From: an uncultured Acetatifactor sp.
GTDB lineage: Bacteria; Bacillota; Clostridia; Lachnospirales; Lachnospiraceae
Direction of reading: 5' to 3'
DNA: 24,773 nucleotides
NCBI RefSeq assembly: GCF_910585425.1
Contig: NZ_CAJUCP010000077.1
Location: 1-24,773, forward strand
Below the pieces are notes generated by a model. The model saw only the letters and a program-made list of their open reading frames with translations. It was not told the origin of the DNA and searched no databases. Shown here piece after piece: positions 6,694-14,485 of the stretch; positions within the stretch are counted from its first letter, which is position 1; each line of letters opens with the position of its first letter. A program made the translations under genes and the position numbers.

Positions 6694-7707
6694 ATGAACG
6701 AGCACTTCATCGGCATCCAGATATCAAAATTCCGGAAGGCGGCAGGGCTGACCCAGGAGGAGCTGGGGGAGGCGGTGGGCGTCAGCGGCCAGGCCGTGAG
6801 CCGCTGGGAGTGCGGCGGCGCGCCGGATGTGATGCTGCTGCCTGCCATAGCCGACATGCTGGGGGTTACGGTGGATGCCCTATTCGGGAGGGACGGAGGC
6901 GCGCGGGTGCCCGTGGAGGACGCGGTGGGCGGATGGCTGTGCTCTTTTCCCAGGAAGGAGCGGCTAGACCGGCTCTGTCGGCTGGTCTGGTCCTCTGTCA
7001 GGCATCTGCTGGAGGACGGGCTGGGGATTCCTGACCTGGGATATCTTCAGACCTGCCATCCCGACATGGGCGACGGCATGAACCGGCTGATGCTCAGCCA
7101 GCTTCGGACGGCAGGGGGCCTCATGCTGGACGTACACGCGGAGGATCTGTCCTTCGTCACGCTCTGGCCGGAGCCGGAAGACGGCTATGCCGCCTGGCTT
7201 GCGCCAAAGGACGAATACCGCCGTCTGTTCAGGCTCCTGTCCAGGCCGGGCTGCCTGGAGCTGCTGGAGCATCTCCACTGCCACAAGCGCAGCTACTTCG
7301 TGGCACAGGCCGTGGCAAAGCAACTGGATATGCCCGTGGAAACTGTGGAAGAGCTGTTAAAGGCCCTGGAGGAGCGGCAAATCCTGCGCTCTGTGGAGCT
7401 GGAACTGGAAAGCGGGGAGACCAGAGCCTATGAGCTTGCCGAACCGGCGGCATTCGTCCCCCTGCTCTACATTGCCCGTTGCTTCATGCAGGCCGGAATG
7501 AACCATATCCGTGTGGGGAACGATGCCGCGCCCCTGCTCCGGAAGGGAACGTGGAAAGACCAGTACGGCTCCCGCAGCGCCGTGCAGACCGGGGCGAATT
7601 ACATTTATTTCGGGAATTATGACAATTCCGGCCTGACGGAACAGCTACCGGCAAAGGGCAGGGAGGCGCGAAAGGATAAGGAAGAGCATGGGAAACAGGA
7701 CGGTTAA
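6694..7707 (+). CDS. XRE-type regulator with C-terminal winged helix (module B)
   Basis: This 337-residue paralogue of the regulator at 2592-3488 aligns almost without gaps over its first 280 residues. It has an XRE helix-turn-helix (residues 6-65, GLTQEELG and GQAVSRWECG), the same middle region (HAEDLSFVTLWP at 149-160) and a winged helix at 174-249. It carries about 30 extra residues near the C-terminus (roughly 288-320, GANYIYFGNYD) that module A lacks. The ATG at 6694 has AGGAGGGG just upstream; earlier ATGs would start before the promoter. It is the first gene of an operon with the overlapping exporter at 7688. The role is probably sensing a toxic or signalling compound and controlling export. 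The sensing function is inference. Confidence 0.85.
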   Translation: MNEHFIGIQISKFRKAAGLTQEELGEAVGVSGQAVSRWECGGAPDVMLLPAIADMLGVTVDALFGRDGGARVPVEDAVGGWLCSFPRKERLDRLCRLVWSSVRHLLEDGLGIPDLGYLQTCHPDMGDGMNRLMLSQLRTAGGLMLDVHAEDLSFVTLWPEPEDGYAAWLAPKDEYRRLFRLLSRPGCLELLEHLHCHKRSYFVAQAVAKQLDMPVETVEELLKALEERQILRSVELELESGETRAYELAEPAAFVPLLYIARCFMQAGMNHIRVGNDAAPLLRKGTWKDQYGSRSAVQTGANYIYFGNYDNSGLTEQLPAKGREARKDKEEHGKQDG

Positions 7708-9364
7708 AGCATACAAGTCGGACGGCATGGGCCGTTATCTGAAAAGGTTCTGGAAGGAGAACACATTGACGATCCTCGTCCTGGCCTTATTGTGCGGGAT
7801 CCAGGTGGGGGCCAATATACTGATGATGTGGTCATTTCAGGGCATCATCGACAGAGACATGAATCGGTTCCTGTTCTGGATGCTGCTTCTGGTGGCCGTC
7901 TGGTTCCTGATTCATGGATTGAGCGGCCTGGAGACCTGGCTGCGATGCCGGGGGATACGCTGCATGAACAATGCCATCCGCCAGGATATCGCCAAGGCCC
8001 TGCTGCGGAAAAGCTATCCGGAGTTCCACGGACAGTCCGTGGGGGATTATCTGTCCCTGTTCACCAATGACATCAGCCAGATCGAGAGTCTGGCCTGGAA
8101 TCCTTTTTTCGACTGTATCCGCTCCGCCGTCACCGTAGTATTCAGCATCGCCGCGCTGCTCTCCCTCCACTGGTCCCTGCTGGCGGCGTCGGTCGCCACT
8201 ACGGCGATCATGCTGTCCGCCCCAAAGCTTTTCCACCGGAGCATGGAGCGTCTGGGGGCTGTCTGTACCCGGGAACAGCAGGCAGCGGTGAGCCGGCTGA
8301 AGGACCTCCTGTCCGGCTATGATGTCCTCCGCTTTTTCAACCGGGAACAGCTCTTCCTCCAGGGGACAGAGCAGGCCAGCCAGCGGATGGAAGGGCCCAG
8401 GTTCCGTCTGGCTTATGTGAAGGGCTTCACCGGTGCGGGGATGGGCTGCGTCAACATTGTCTGCCAGATGCTCCATGTGGCACTGATCGGCATATTGTCT
8501 GTCCGCGGAATCATCCTGCAGGGGGCGCTGACAGGCGGCGGCAATCTATGTGGGAATCTTTCAGCCGGATTGGGCGGCATGGTCCAGAATGTGCTGTCCA
8601 TGTCCTCCGCGAAGCCGTATTTTCAGAAGCTCCCCCTGCATATGGGACAGATTGCCATAGACCGGGCGGACAGGGCGGCGGAGGGAATCGAGGACATGGA
8701 GCCCGAAACCGCCGGAAAGAAGATCGCCATGGAGCAGGTGGGATTCTGCTATGGGGAGAAGACAGTTCTGCAAAATTTCAGCGCCTGTTTTGAAGCGGGC
8801 GGGAAGTATGCGCTGACGGGGCCTTCCGGCTGCGGAAAATCCACGCTGCTCATGCTCCTCCTGGGATGCCTGCCGGGATACACGGGCTCTGTCCGCCTGG
8901 GCGGCCGGGAGCTTTCGCAGTACAGGCCGGAACAGCTATGGCGTCAGATCGGCTATATCCAGCAGGATGTATTTCTGTTCGACGCTACCATCCGGGACAA
9001 TCTCACATTGGGGGAGGAATTTTCGGAAGACGCGATACAAAAGGCCCTGCGGGACAGCGCTTTGGAAGAGGACCTGCGTTCAATGCCCAGTGGCCTGGAT
9101 ACGGTCGCGGGGGAAAACGGCGGGAACCTCTCCGGGGGCCAGAGGCAGCGGGTGGCCATTGCCCGGGCCCTGCTCCACAGCCGCTCCATTCTTCTGGTAG
9201 ACGAGGGGACCAGCGCGCTGGATAGGGAGAATGCGGATAGAATTGAAAGGAATCTGCTGTCCAGGCCGGAGCTGACGCTGATTCTGGTCAGCCATCATCT
9301 TTCTCCGGAGCGGAAGGCGCAGTTCACCCGGGTGTTCACGCTGCCGGGGGCCGGGGGCTCCTGA
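7688..9364 (+). CDS. ABC exporter, fused membrane and ATPase domains (module B)
   Basis: This 558-residue half-transporter is paralogous to the product of 950-2605. The membrane domain spans about residues 25-310 (hydrophobic segments near 26-48, 60-78, 147-180 and 250-278). The ATPase has Walker A GPSGCGKST (378-386), LSGGQ (481-485), ILLVDE (501-506) and an H-loop at His535. It shares the DEGTSALD variant and long identical blocks with module A (for example IESLAWNPF and KDLLxGYDVLRFF). The start at 7688 has AAGGA about eight bases upstream and overlaps the regulator's end by 20 bases, indicating coupled translation. It probably exports a compound sensed by the upstream regulator. It converges on the MoxR gene with only 32 bases between. 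Confidence 0.9.
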   Translation: MGNRTVKAYKSDGMGRYLKRFWKENTLTILVLALLCGIQVGANILMMWSFQGIIDRDMNRFLFWMLLLVAVWFLIHGLSGLETWLRCRGIRCMNNAIRQDIAKALLRKSYPEFHGQSVGDYLSLFTNDISQIESLAWNPFFDCIRSAVTVVFSIAALLSLHWSLLAASVATTAIMLSAPKLFHRSMERLGAVCTREQQAAVSRLKDLLSGYDVLRFFNREQLFLQGTEQASQRMEGPRFRLAYVKGFTGAGMGCVNIVCQMLHVALIGILSVRGIILQGALTGGGNLCGNLSAGLGGMVQNVLSMSSAKPYFQKLPLHMGQIAIDRADRAAEGIEDMEPETAGKKIAMEQVGFCYGEKTVLQNFSACFEAGGKYALTGPSGCGKSTLLMLLLGCLPGYTGSVRLGGRELSQYRPEQLWRQIGYIQQDVFLFDATIRDNLTLGEEFSEDAIQKALRDSALEEDLRSMPSGLDTVAGENGGNLSGGQRQRVAIARALLHSRSILLVDEGTSALDRENADRIERNLLSRPELTLILVSHHLSPERKAQFTRVFTLPGAGGS

Positions 9365-9396
9365 GGCTTCTGCCGCCCAGGTTCCCGGCTGTGGTG

Positions 9397-10914
9397 CTAC
9401 AGGTCAAGCGCCGCGATGCGCTCCTTAAGGTCATCCCTGCGCTGGACCAGCATCATGTCCTCGCTGAGCCTCCCATACTCCGGGCTCCCGAAGGCGGCGA
9501 TGAACCGGGAGCTGGCGCTGCCCGCGGTGAGCTCCGTGAGCAGGATGAGCAGTTCGTTCCCCTGGCCGAAGGCCTCCTCGGCAAAGGAGAAGAGGGCGCG
9601 GAGCCTGGACTGGGCCTTATCGGTCTCGCATTTCATTCCTGCCACCTGTGCCCGGAAGCATTCCTTCAGGAAGCCGTAGGCCGCCTGGCTCTCCGCATCG
9701 CCCCGCACCCGCAGCTCCCTGTGGGCATCCTCCAGGAAACGGATGACGCTTTTGTGCTTCTTCCTGTCCGCCTGGGACAGGGCGCCGGCATTTTGCAGGC
9801 TGTCCAGCATCTTCTTACGTGCCTGGGAAAGGGTCTCCAGCCGCTCCAGGATCTGTGCCGCAGGGCAGCCCTCCTTCTCCGCCAGGCTGCCCACGCCTTT
9901 CAACACGTTCTTTAAATCCGTCAGGAACGCCGCCTGTTCCATCACTTCCTTCATGTCCCCCTGCACCGCGTCCAGCAGCATCCCCAGCAAAGAAAGCCGT
10001 TCGTCAAAGGGCGCCTCCTTCGCCTTGGGGACCGCGCCGCCGAACTGGCCGTCCAGGATATCTACGATATTGTAGTCATTCTTGTATTTCCGGTACAGTT
10101 CATAATAGGCGCAGAATTCCTCGGCCACCCTGTCGTTTCGCAGGTACTGGCCCACCAGCGCCCCGTCCACGGGCAGGTTTTCCTCCTCATGGAGGGCCAG
10201 GATTTCCGACAGATCCTCCCAGCCTCTGGCGGTGACATAGCTGCGGCCCTTTGCCGTCATTTCTATCCGGTAGAAATGCTCCTTTTTCAGATCCAGATAG
10301 CTGGTGACGGCATTGTGGATGCGCTTTTCCCCGGCGTACTCCTTCCAGACGCCATAATCCGGCTCCACCTCCATGACCTTCAGGCGGTCCAGGGTGGCCA
10401 CGTCGAATTCCCGGACGGATTTGTTGTACTCCGGCGGATTGCCTGCGGTGACGATGACCCAGCCCTCCGGCACTCTGTGGCGGCCGAAGGTCTTATACTG
10501 AAGGAACTGGAGCATGGCCGGGGCCAGGGTCTCGGACACGCAGTTGATCTCATCCAGGAACAGGATGCCCTCTCTGATGCCGCTGTCCTCACAGATGTCG
10601 TAGACGGAGGCGATAATCTCGCTCATGGTGTATTCCGAGACGCTGCAGGCGACTCCCCCGTAGGTCCTTTGGGCGATAAAGGGGAGCCCCAGCGCGGACT
10701 GCCTGGTGTGGTGGGTCATGGAGTAGCTCACCAAAGCGATGCCCATCTCCTGGGCAATCTGCTCCATGACGGCAGTCTTGCCGATGCCCGGGGCTCCCAG
10801 CAGGAAAATGGGGCGCTGGCGCACCGGAGGTATCCTGTATTCTCCGAATTCGTCCTTTTTCAGGTAAAGCTTTACCGTGTTTTCGATGTATTCCTTGGCC
10901 TGTTTTATATTCAT
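9397..10914 (-). CDS. MoxR-type AAA+ ATPase
   Basis: This is a 505-residue AAA+ protein. Walker A is GAPGIGKT (40-47), Walker B ILFLDE (117-122, followed by IN), sensor 1 lies around TAGNP (156-160), and an arginine-finger region follows at LDRLK. The MoxR-like core ends near residue 270. The remaining 230 residues are helical, with coiled-coil-like stretches, and are not typical of short MoxR proteins. MoxR ATPases act as chaperones that remodel or insert cofactors into VWA-domain partners; the partner here is almost certainly the VWA protein at 12129-13391. The start at 10914 has only a distant GGAG. The same frame stays open upstream to a stop at 11065-11067 without ATG, GTG or TTG, so the N-terminus is uncertain. 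Confidence 0.85.
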   Translation of the reverse strand: MNIKQAKEYIENTVKLYLKKDEFGEYRIPPVRQRPIFLLGAPGIGKTAVMEQIAQEMGIALVSYSMTHHTRQSALGLPFIAQRTYGGVACSVSEYTMSEIIASVYDICEDSGIREGILFLDEINCVSETLAPAMLQFLQYKTFGRHRVPEGWVIVTAGNPPEYNKSVREFDVATLDRLKVMEVEPDYGVWKEYAGEKRIHNAVTSYLDLKKEHFYRIEMTAKGRSYVTARGWEDLSEILALHEEENLPVDGALVGQYLRNDRVAEEFCAYYELYRKYKNDYNIVDILDGQFGGAVPKAKEAPFDERLSLLGMLLDAVQGDMKEVMEQAAFLTDLKNVLKGVGSLAEKEGCPAAQILERLETLSQARKKMLDSLQNAGALSQADRKKHKSVIRFLEDAHRELRVRGDAESQAAYGFLKECFRAQVAGMKCETDKAQSRLRALFSFAEEAFGQGNELLILLTELTAGSASSRFIAAFGSPEYGRLSEDMMLVQRRDDLKERIAALDL

Positions 10915-11227
10915 GTCTGTCTCGTCTGTCTCCGTCTTTGCTGAGTTTTCTTTTTCCGGATTTTTCTTTTTTCCGGATTTTTCCTGGTTCCTATTGATGC
11001 CTAATCGATTCCCATCGCTTCCTAATCGTTCCCGCTCTTTTCTGGTCGGCAGCTTTTCCTGATTTTACCGATTTTCCACAGGCGGCGCTTTTCTCACTGT
11101 ATTTTCAGGAAGCGGGCCGGACACATCCCTCCAGATGTCAATGCCTCCGTCCTGAAGCGCCGCGGATAATGGGGCATGGTTTACGGGATTCTCCGCGAGG
11201 GAAACCGCTTGTGCCTCCTGCCCTGCG
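10915..11227 (-). other. Long leader between MBL-fold and MoxR genes
   Basis: No separate gene is convincing in this 313-base gap. The part next to MoxR (about 10915-11064) is open in the MoxR frame and would encode a very charged, lysine/glutamate-rich peptide. It holds two copies of CGATTAGG about 20 bases apart and two copies of GAAAAATCCGGAAAAA on the minus strand. The frame also continues open beyond a single TAA at 11065-11067 back into the MBL gene. It could be an untranslated leader or the remains of an N-terminal extension. Confidence 0.4.
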
Positions 11228-12058
11228 TCACATGTCCTCCAGGGAGATTTCCTGGCCGCTGTGGACATAGGAAATCTGCGGGCCCATGATTTCCTTCAGG
11301 ATCCGGTAGGGCAATTCGCCAGTGCAGTGCCCGGTGAAAAAGCGGGTATGGAGCTTTTGCAGCTCTCTGGCAGTGTCCCTGACCAGAGCGTGATCCGCCT
11401 GGCTGTAATGGGACTTCCTGCTCATATGGAAGCCGCTTATGACTACGTCCGGGTCTTCCCCGTAGATCTCCCGGTATCTGTCCAGGATGTTCAGGATGCC
11501 ATTGTGGGCGCAGCCGGAAATCAGCACGCGCTTCCCCCTCTCCTCCAGCACAATGTACTGCTCGTGGAGGAAATCGTCCTGTCGGAATCCTGTCTCTGTC
11601 TTCACTTTCAGTTCCCGGTTGCCGTCTGGCCACAGCCGCCGCCCGAGAGCCCTGCCGAAGAGGAAGATACCCTGGTCGATTTCCCGGTCCCCCTCCACCC
11701 ATTCCACCTGGGGCAGGGCCTTTATCCGCGGATCCATGCCGATGTACCTCTCCATGGCGTCGTTTTTATGGTAATACTGCTCTCCCGCCAGGCCATTGAT
11801 CCATATCCGCGCTTTCGGGTTGCGCTCCGCAAAGGCCAGGAGCCCTCCGGCATGGTCGTAATGCCCGTGGCTGATGATCACGGTGTCCACCTGGTCCAGG
11901 TCGATGCCCAGCGTTTCCGCATTCATGAGAAAGGCCCCGGAAGCCCCTGTGTCCGCCAGGATTTTATGCCCTCCTGTCTCGATGTAGAAGCTCAGGCCAT
12001 GTTCGCAGAGGCACCCTGCTGCGCCCTCTGTATTTTCGATCAAGTTCAGAATCCTCAT
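11228..12058 (-). CDS. MBL-fold metallohydrolase (dihydropterin-phosphate synthase-like)
   Basis: This is a 276-residue metallo-beta-lactamase-fold protein. It shows DTGAS (36-40), the metal motif HGHYDHAGG (64-72), a GCAHNGI motif and a late TGHCTG histidine, as in the MJ0301-like family annotated as 7,8-dihydropterin-6-methyl-4-(beta-D-ribofuranosyl)-aminobenzene-5'-phosphate synthase. That label is loose and the real substrate is unknown. I chose the ATG at 12058 over the one at 12079 because GGGGGGAT lies six bases upstream. It sits between the VWA gene (70 bases upstream) and the MoxR gene on the same strand, so co-transcription is likely. An MBL enzyme in the middle of a MoxR/VWA pair is unusual. 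Confidence 0.85.
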   Translation of the reverse strand: MRILNLIENTEGAAGCLCEHGLSFYIETGGHKILADTGASGAFLMNAETLGIDLDQVDTVIISHGHYDHAGGLLAFAERNPKARIWINGLAGEQYYHKNDAMERYIGMDPRIKALPQVEWVEGDREIDQGIFLFGRALGRRLWPDGNRELKVKTETGFRQDDFLHEQYIVLEERGKRVLISGCAHNGILNILDRYREIYGEDPDVVISGFHMSRKSHYSQADHALVRDTARELQKLHTRFFTGHCTGELPYRILKEIMGPQISYVHSGQEISLEDM

Positions 12059-12128
12059 TTTATCCCCCCGAAAGTACAATCTTCTGTATCTATTTCCTCT
12101 CTGAATCCTATTCGCGCATGCGCGCCAT

Positions 12129-13391
12129 TCACACTACCACCTTCATGCTCCAGGGCGGCACCGGGGCCCGGTTCTCATCCTCCTCCAGGAACGCGAAGAT
12201 GACCTGGTACTCCGGCGGCCGTTCCGGATAGACGCCATAGCCGTCCGTGAAATAGATCAGGCCTTTCAGGTTCTCGAATTCCCCCTGCTCCCGCAGCTGC
12301 TCCACATAGGCGAAGACCGGGCGGAAGTCCGTGGCCCCGCCTCCCGTCAGCTTCCCCCTTCGCAGGAAATCATCCAGCTCCTCCTCACAGGTGATTCTGG
12401 TGTCCTGCTGCACCTGGCTGTCGCACTGGATGATATGCACGTTTATCTTTGCGAAGAAATTCTCGCCATCCTTCAGGATGGAGTATGTCCTGCGCAGGAA
12501 CTCCCCGACCGCGGAACCGTTGCAGGACGCGGAAGTGTCGATGGCGATGACGAATTCCTTCACCTTTCTGCCCTCCCTGTATTCCAGGGGCTCTATCAGG
12601 GGCAGATTGCCGTAACAGGACAGGCCGTAAGTGTAGTAGACATAATCGAACTCCTCCTGGCTCACTGCCATCTCCTCCCCGGGCACCGCGAACCGGCGCA
12701 GGATCTCGCCGTAATCATACCTCTCTTTTGTGGCTTCCTCCAGGTTCTTCTCCAGGCTCACGGTGCCGGATTTCCGCTTTGCGAATGATTTCAGTTCCGT
12801 CTTCGCGAGACGGCTGATCTTCTTCCACTGTTCCTGCGTCATCTCCGGACGCTCCCCAGATGTCCAAAGGGAATGGTCGTCCCGGAAGAAAAGCCGCCGC
12901 AGCTCTTTTTCCTCTTCCACAGGCAGGGAATCCGTTGTGAAATATCGGTACAGGCGCTCCGCAGTGAGGCCTCCCGCCTTCTCTTTCAGGCCCTCCAGCC
13001 TGCCTGCAAGCAGCCCGTCCCGCTCCAGCACCGCGCCTCCGAGCCCCAGCTCCAGGATGACATTCTCCACAGCCAGATCCGCCGCCAGATCCCACACCGC
13101 CCTGTCCAGCTGATCACAGTGGAACTGATGGGCAAAGATGCAGTGCAGCAGCATATGGAGATAAGCCCGTGTAATCCATGGCGGCTCCTCTCTGTAGCGC
13201 TTTAAGACCCAGGCAGGGTCATAGAAGCAGGAGGCCCCGTTTGTGGCGAATCCTTCCGTTCCCTGCTTTTCCTCCAGGCGCAGAGCCGACAGCGCCCTGT
13301 CGAAAAAGCGAAGATGCATCAGGATATCGTCACGGGACAGGCGCATGACTTCTCTGGCAAGAGATGTGATTGTTTCGTTGTCTTTCTCCAT
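12129..13391 (-). CDS. VWA-like / DUF2201 putative metallopeptidase-related protein
   Basis: This is a 420-residue protein. The N-terminal half resembles the putative metallopeptidase domain of DUF2201 proteins: YLHMLLHCIFAH (78-89) sits where HExxH is expected, followed by WDLAADLAVE. The expected glutamate is Met80, so peptidase chemistry is doubtful, although the two histidines remain. The C-terminal half is a VWA-like domain with MIDAS elements DTSAS (285-289), a threonine in GGGATDF (Thr354) and FTDG (Asp383). Such proteins pair with MoxR ATPases, and a MoxR gene lies downstream on the same strand. The start has GGGAGGAG immediately upstream. It is probably the first gene of the VWA-MBL-MoxR operon. 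Confidence 0.85.
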   Translation of the reverse strand: MEKDNETITSLAREVMRLSRDDILMHLRFFDRALSALRLEEKQGTEGFATNGASCFYDPAWVLKRYREEPPWITRAYLHMLLHCIFAHQFHCDQLDRAVWDLAADLAVENVILELGLGGAVLERDGLLAGRLEGLKEKAGGLTAERLYRYFTTDSLPVEEEKELRRLFFRDDHSLWTSGERPEMTQEQWKKISRLAKTELKSFAKRKSGTVSLEKNLEEATKERYDYGEILRRFAVPGEEMAVSQEEFDYVYYTYGLSCYGNLPLIEPLEYREGRKVKEFVIAIDTSASCNGSAVGEFLRRTYSILKDGENFFAKINVHIIQCDSQVQQDTRITCEEELDDFLRRGKLTGGGATDFRPVFAYVEQLREQGEFENLKGLIYFTDGYGVYPERPPEYQVIFAFLEEDENRAPVPPWSMKVVV

Positions 13392-13455
13392 GGCTCCTCC
13401 CTGGGGACGCTTTTCATTGGCTTTCTATCTGGGATGGTTCAGGCAGTGGGCTGAG

Positions 13456-13649
13456 CAGTTATATCAAGCTGTCTGAACCGTTACTTCAGTTTACCGACAG
13501 GCGAAAAGAAAGGCGAAGCAAAGCTGACCCTGCTTCTGGAAACGCTGTATGACCAGGGTCGGGACGATGAGGCAAAGCTGGCCGTGCGGGATATGGAAGC
13601 CAGGGCAAGGCTTTATCAGGAATTGCGCATCCCGCGGACGCTTCTATGA
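13456..13649 (+). pseudogene. C-terminal remnant of an unrecognised gene
   Basis: A plus-strand frame without a plausible start runs to the stop at 13647-13649 and encodes a protein-like, helical, charged sequence (key segments GEKKGEAKLTLLLETLY and DDEAKLAVRDMEARARLY, ending RIPRTLL). Its first part is interrupted upstream by a stop at about 13453. It lies between two minus-strand genes and overlaps the end of the hydrolase gene by six bases. I do not recognise a family. The pattern recalls C-terminal tails of Rpn-type nucleases, but that is only an impression. It may equally be a chance frame. Confidence 0.3.
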
Positions 13650-14387
13650 CCGCTCCCTGATAAAGCCTATGGAGTGCTCCCGGGCGGACGCGCTGTCGGC
13701 TCCGTCGTAGCCATGCCCCGCGCTGGGGATGACGATCAGCCTGGCGTCCTCATAAGCGGACAGCGCCCTCTCGGAATAGCCCAGGGGCACGATGGCATCC
13801 CGGTCTCCATGAATCATCAGCACGGGCCCGCCGTAAGCCGGAATGGTTCCGTATACGTCTATGTCCCTGGCCTCCCTGTCAAAGCTTTCCCCCAGGCGCA
13901 GACCGAAGACTTCCCGCGCACCGGCCTCATACCGTTTTCCGGCATCCTCCGGAATCCCCAAGGCCGGATACCACAGCACCAGCGCCCTGATATCCCTCCC
14001 GCATTCCGCAGCCACCAAAGCTGAGACCAGGCCGCCCATGCTCTCCCCCTGAAGGAAGATCCGCTCCGGATCCACGTATTCCAGTTCCCTCGCGCCGGCG
14101 ATGACAGTCCTCAAATCGGCGCACTCCGTGGCCACTGCCATCTCTTCCATGGTCCCGTCGCTGAGGGACTGGAGCCCGCCTCCGCAGAAGTCGAAGAACA
14201 GGCAGCAGATGCCCGCCTCCGCGAAGCCCTCCCCGTGGTGCTCCAGCTCCCGGTAATTGCTGCCGAAGCCATGGCAGAATATCACCAGCGGAAGCTTCCC
14301 GCCCTTCTCTTCCGGCAGATAGATGCGCCCCCTGATTCTATTTCCGTCTCTCCTGATAAATGTCATTTCTTCCGACACGATTCCCAT
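13644..14387 (-). CDS. Alpha/beta hydrolase
   Basis: This is a 247-residue serine hydrolase of the alpha/beta fold. HGFGSN (39-44) provides the oxyanion region, GESMGG (114-119) the nucleophile Ser116, HGDRD (193-197) the acid region and AGHG (223-226) the catalytic His225. It most resembles acyl-peptidase or esterase-like cytoplasmic hydrolases with a single compact domain and no signal peptide. The ATG at 14387 is preferred to upstream ATGs because GAGGTGA lies just before it and the conserved domain begins there. It follows the GyrI-like gene on the same strand after 98 bases, so the two may be co-transcribed. The substrate is unknown. Confidence 0.85.
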   Translation of the reverse strand: MGIVSEEMTFIRRDGNRIRGRIYLPEEKGGKLPLVIFCHGFGSNYRELEHHGEGFAEAGICCLFFDFCGGGLQSLSDGTMEEMAVATECADLRTVIAGARELEYVDPERIFLQGESMGGLVSALVAAECGRDIRALVLWYPALGIPEDAGKRYEAGAREVFGLRLGESFDREARDIDVYGTIPAYGGPVLMIHGDRDAIVPLGYSERALSAYEDARLIVIPSAGHGYDGADSASAREHSIGFIRERS

Positions 14388-14485
14388 CTTCGTCACCTCT
14401 GTCCCTTTGTCAACCGCATCCACTGTCGGCTTGCGCCTGCCGTCCTCCCGTCCCGGTTTCAGGCCAGGCGCTCTTACGCCGTTCC

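Noticed and set aside
12113..12124. 12-bp palindrome CGCGCATGCGCG between the VWA and MBL genes
   Set aside because: It has no loop or T tract and no link to a start site. A single GC-rich palindrome in this composition is not strong evidence of function.
11261..12202. 313-codon plus-strand open frame
   Set aside because: It is antisense to the MBL-fold gene with its intact HGHYDHAGG motif.
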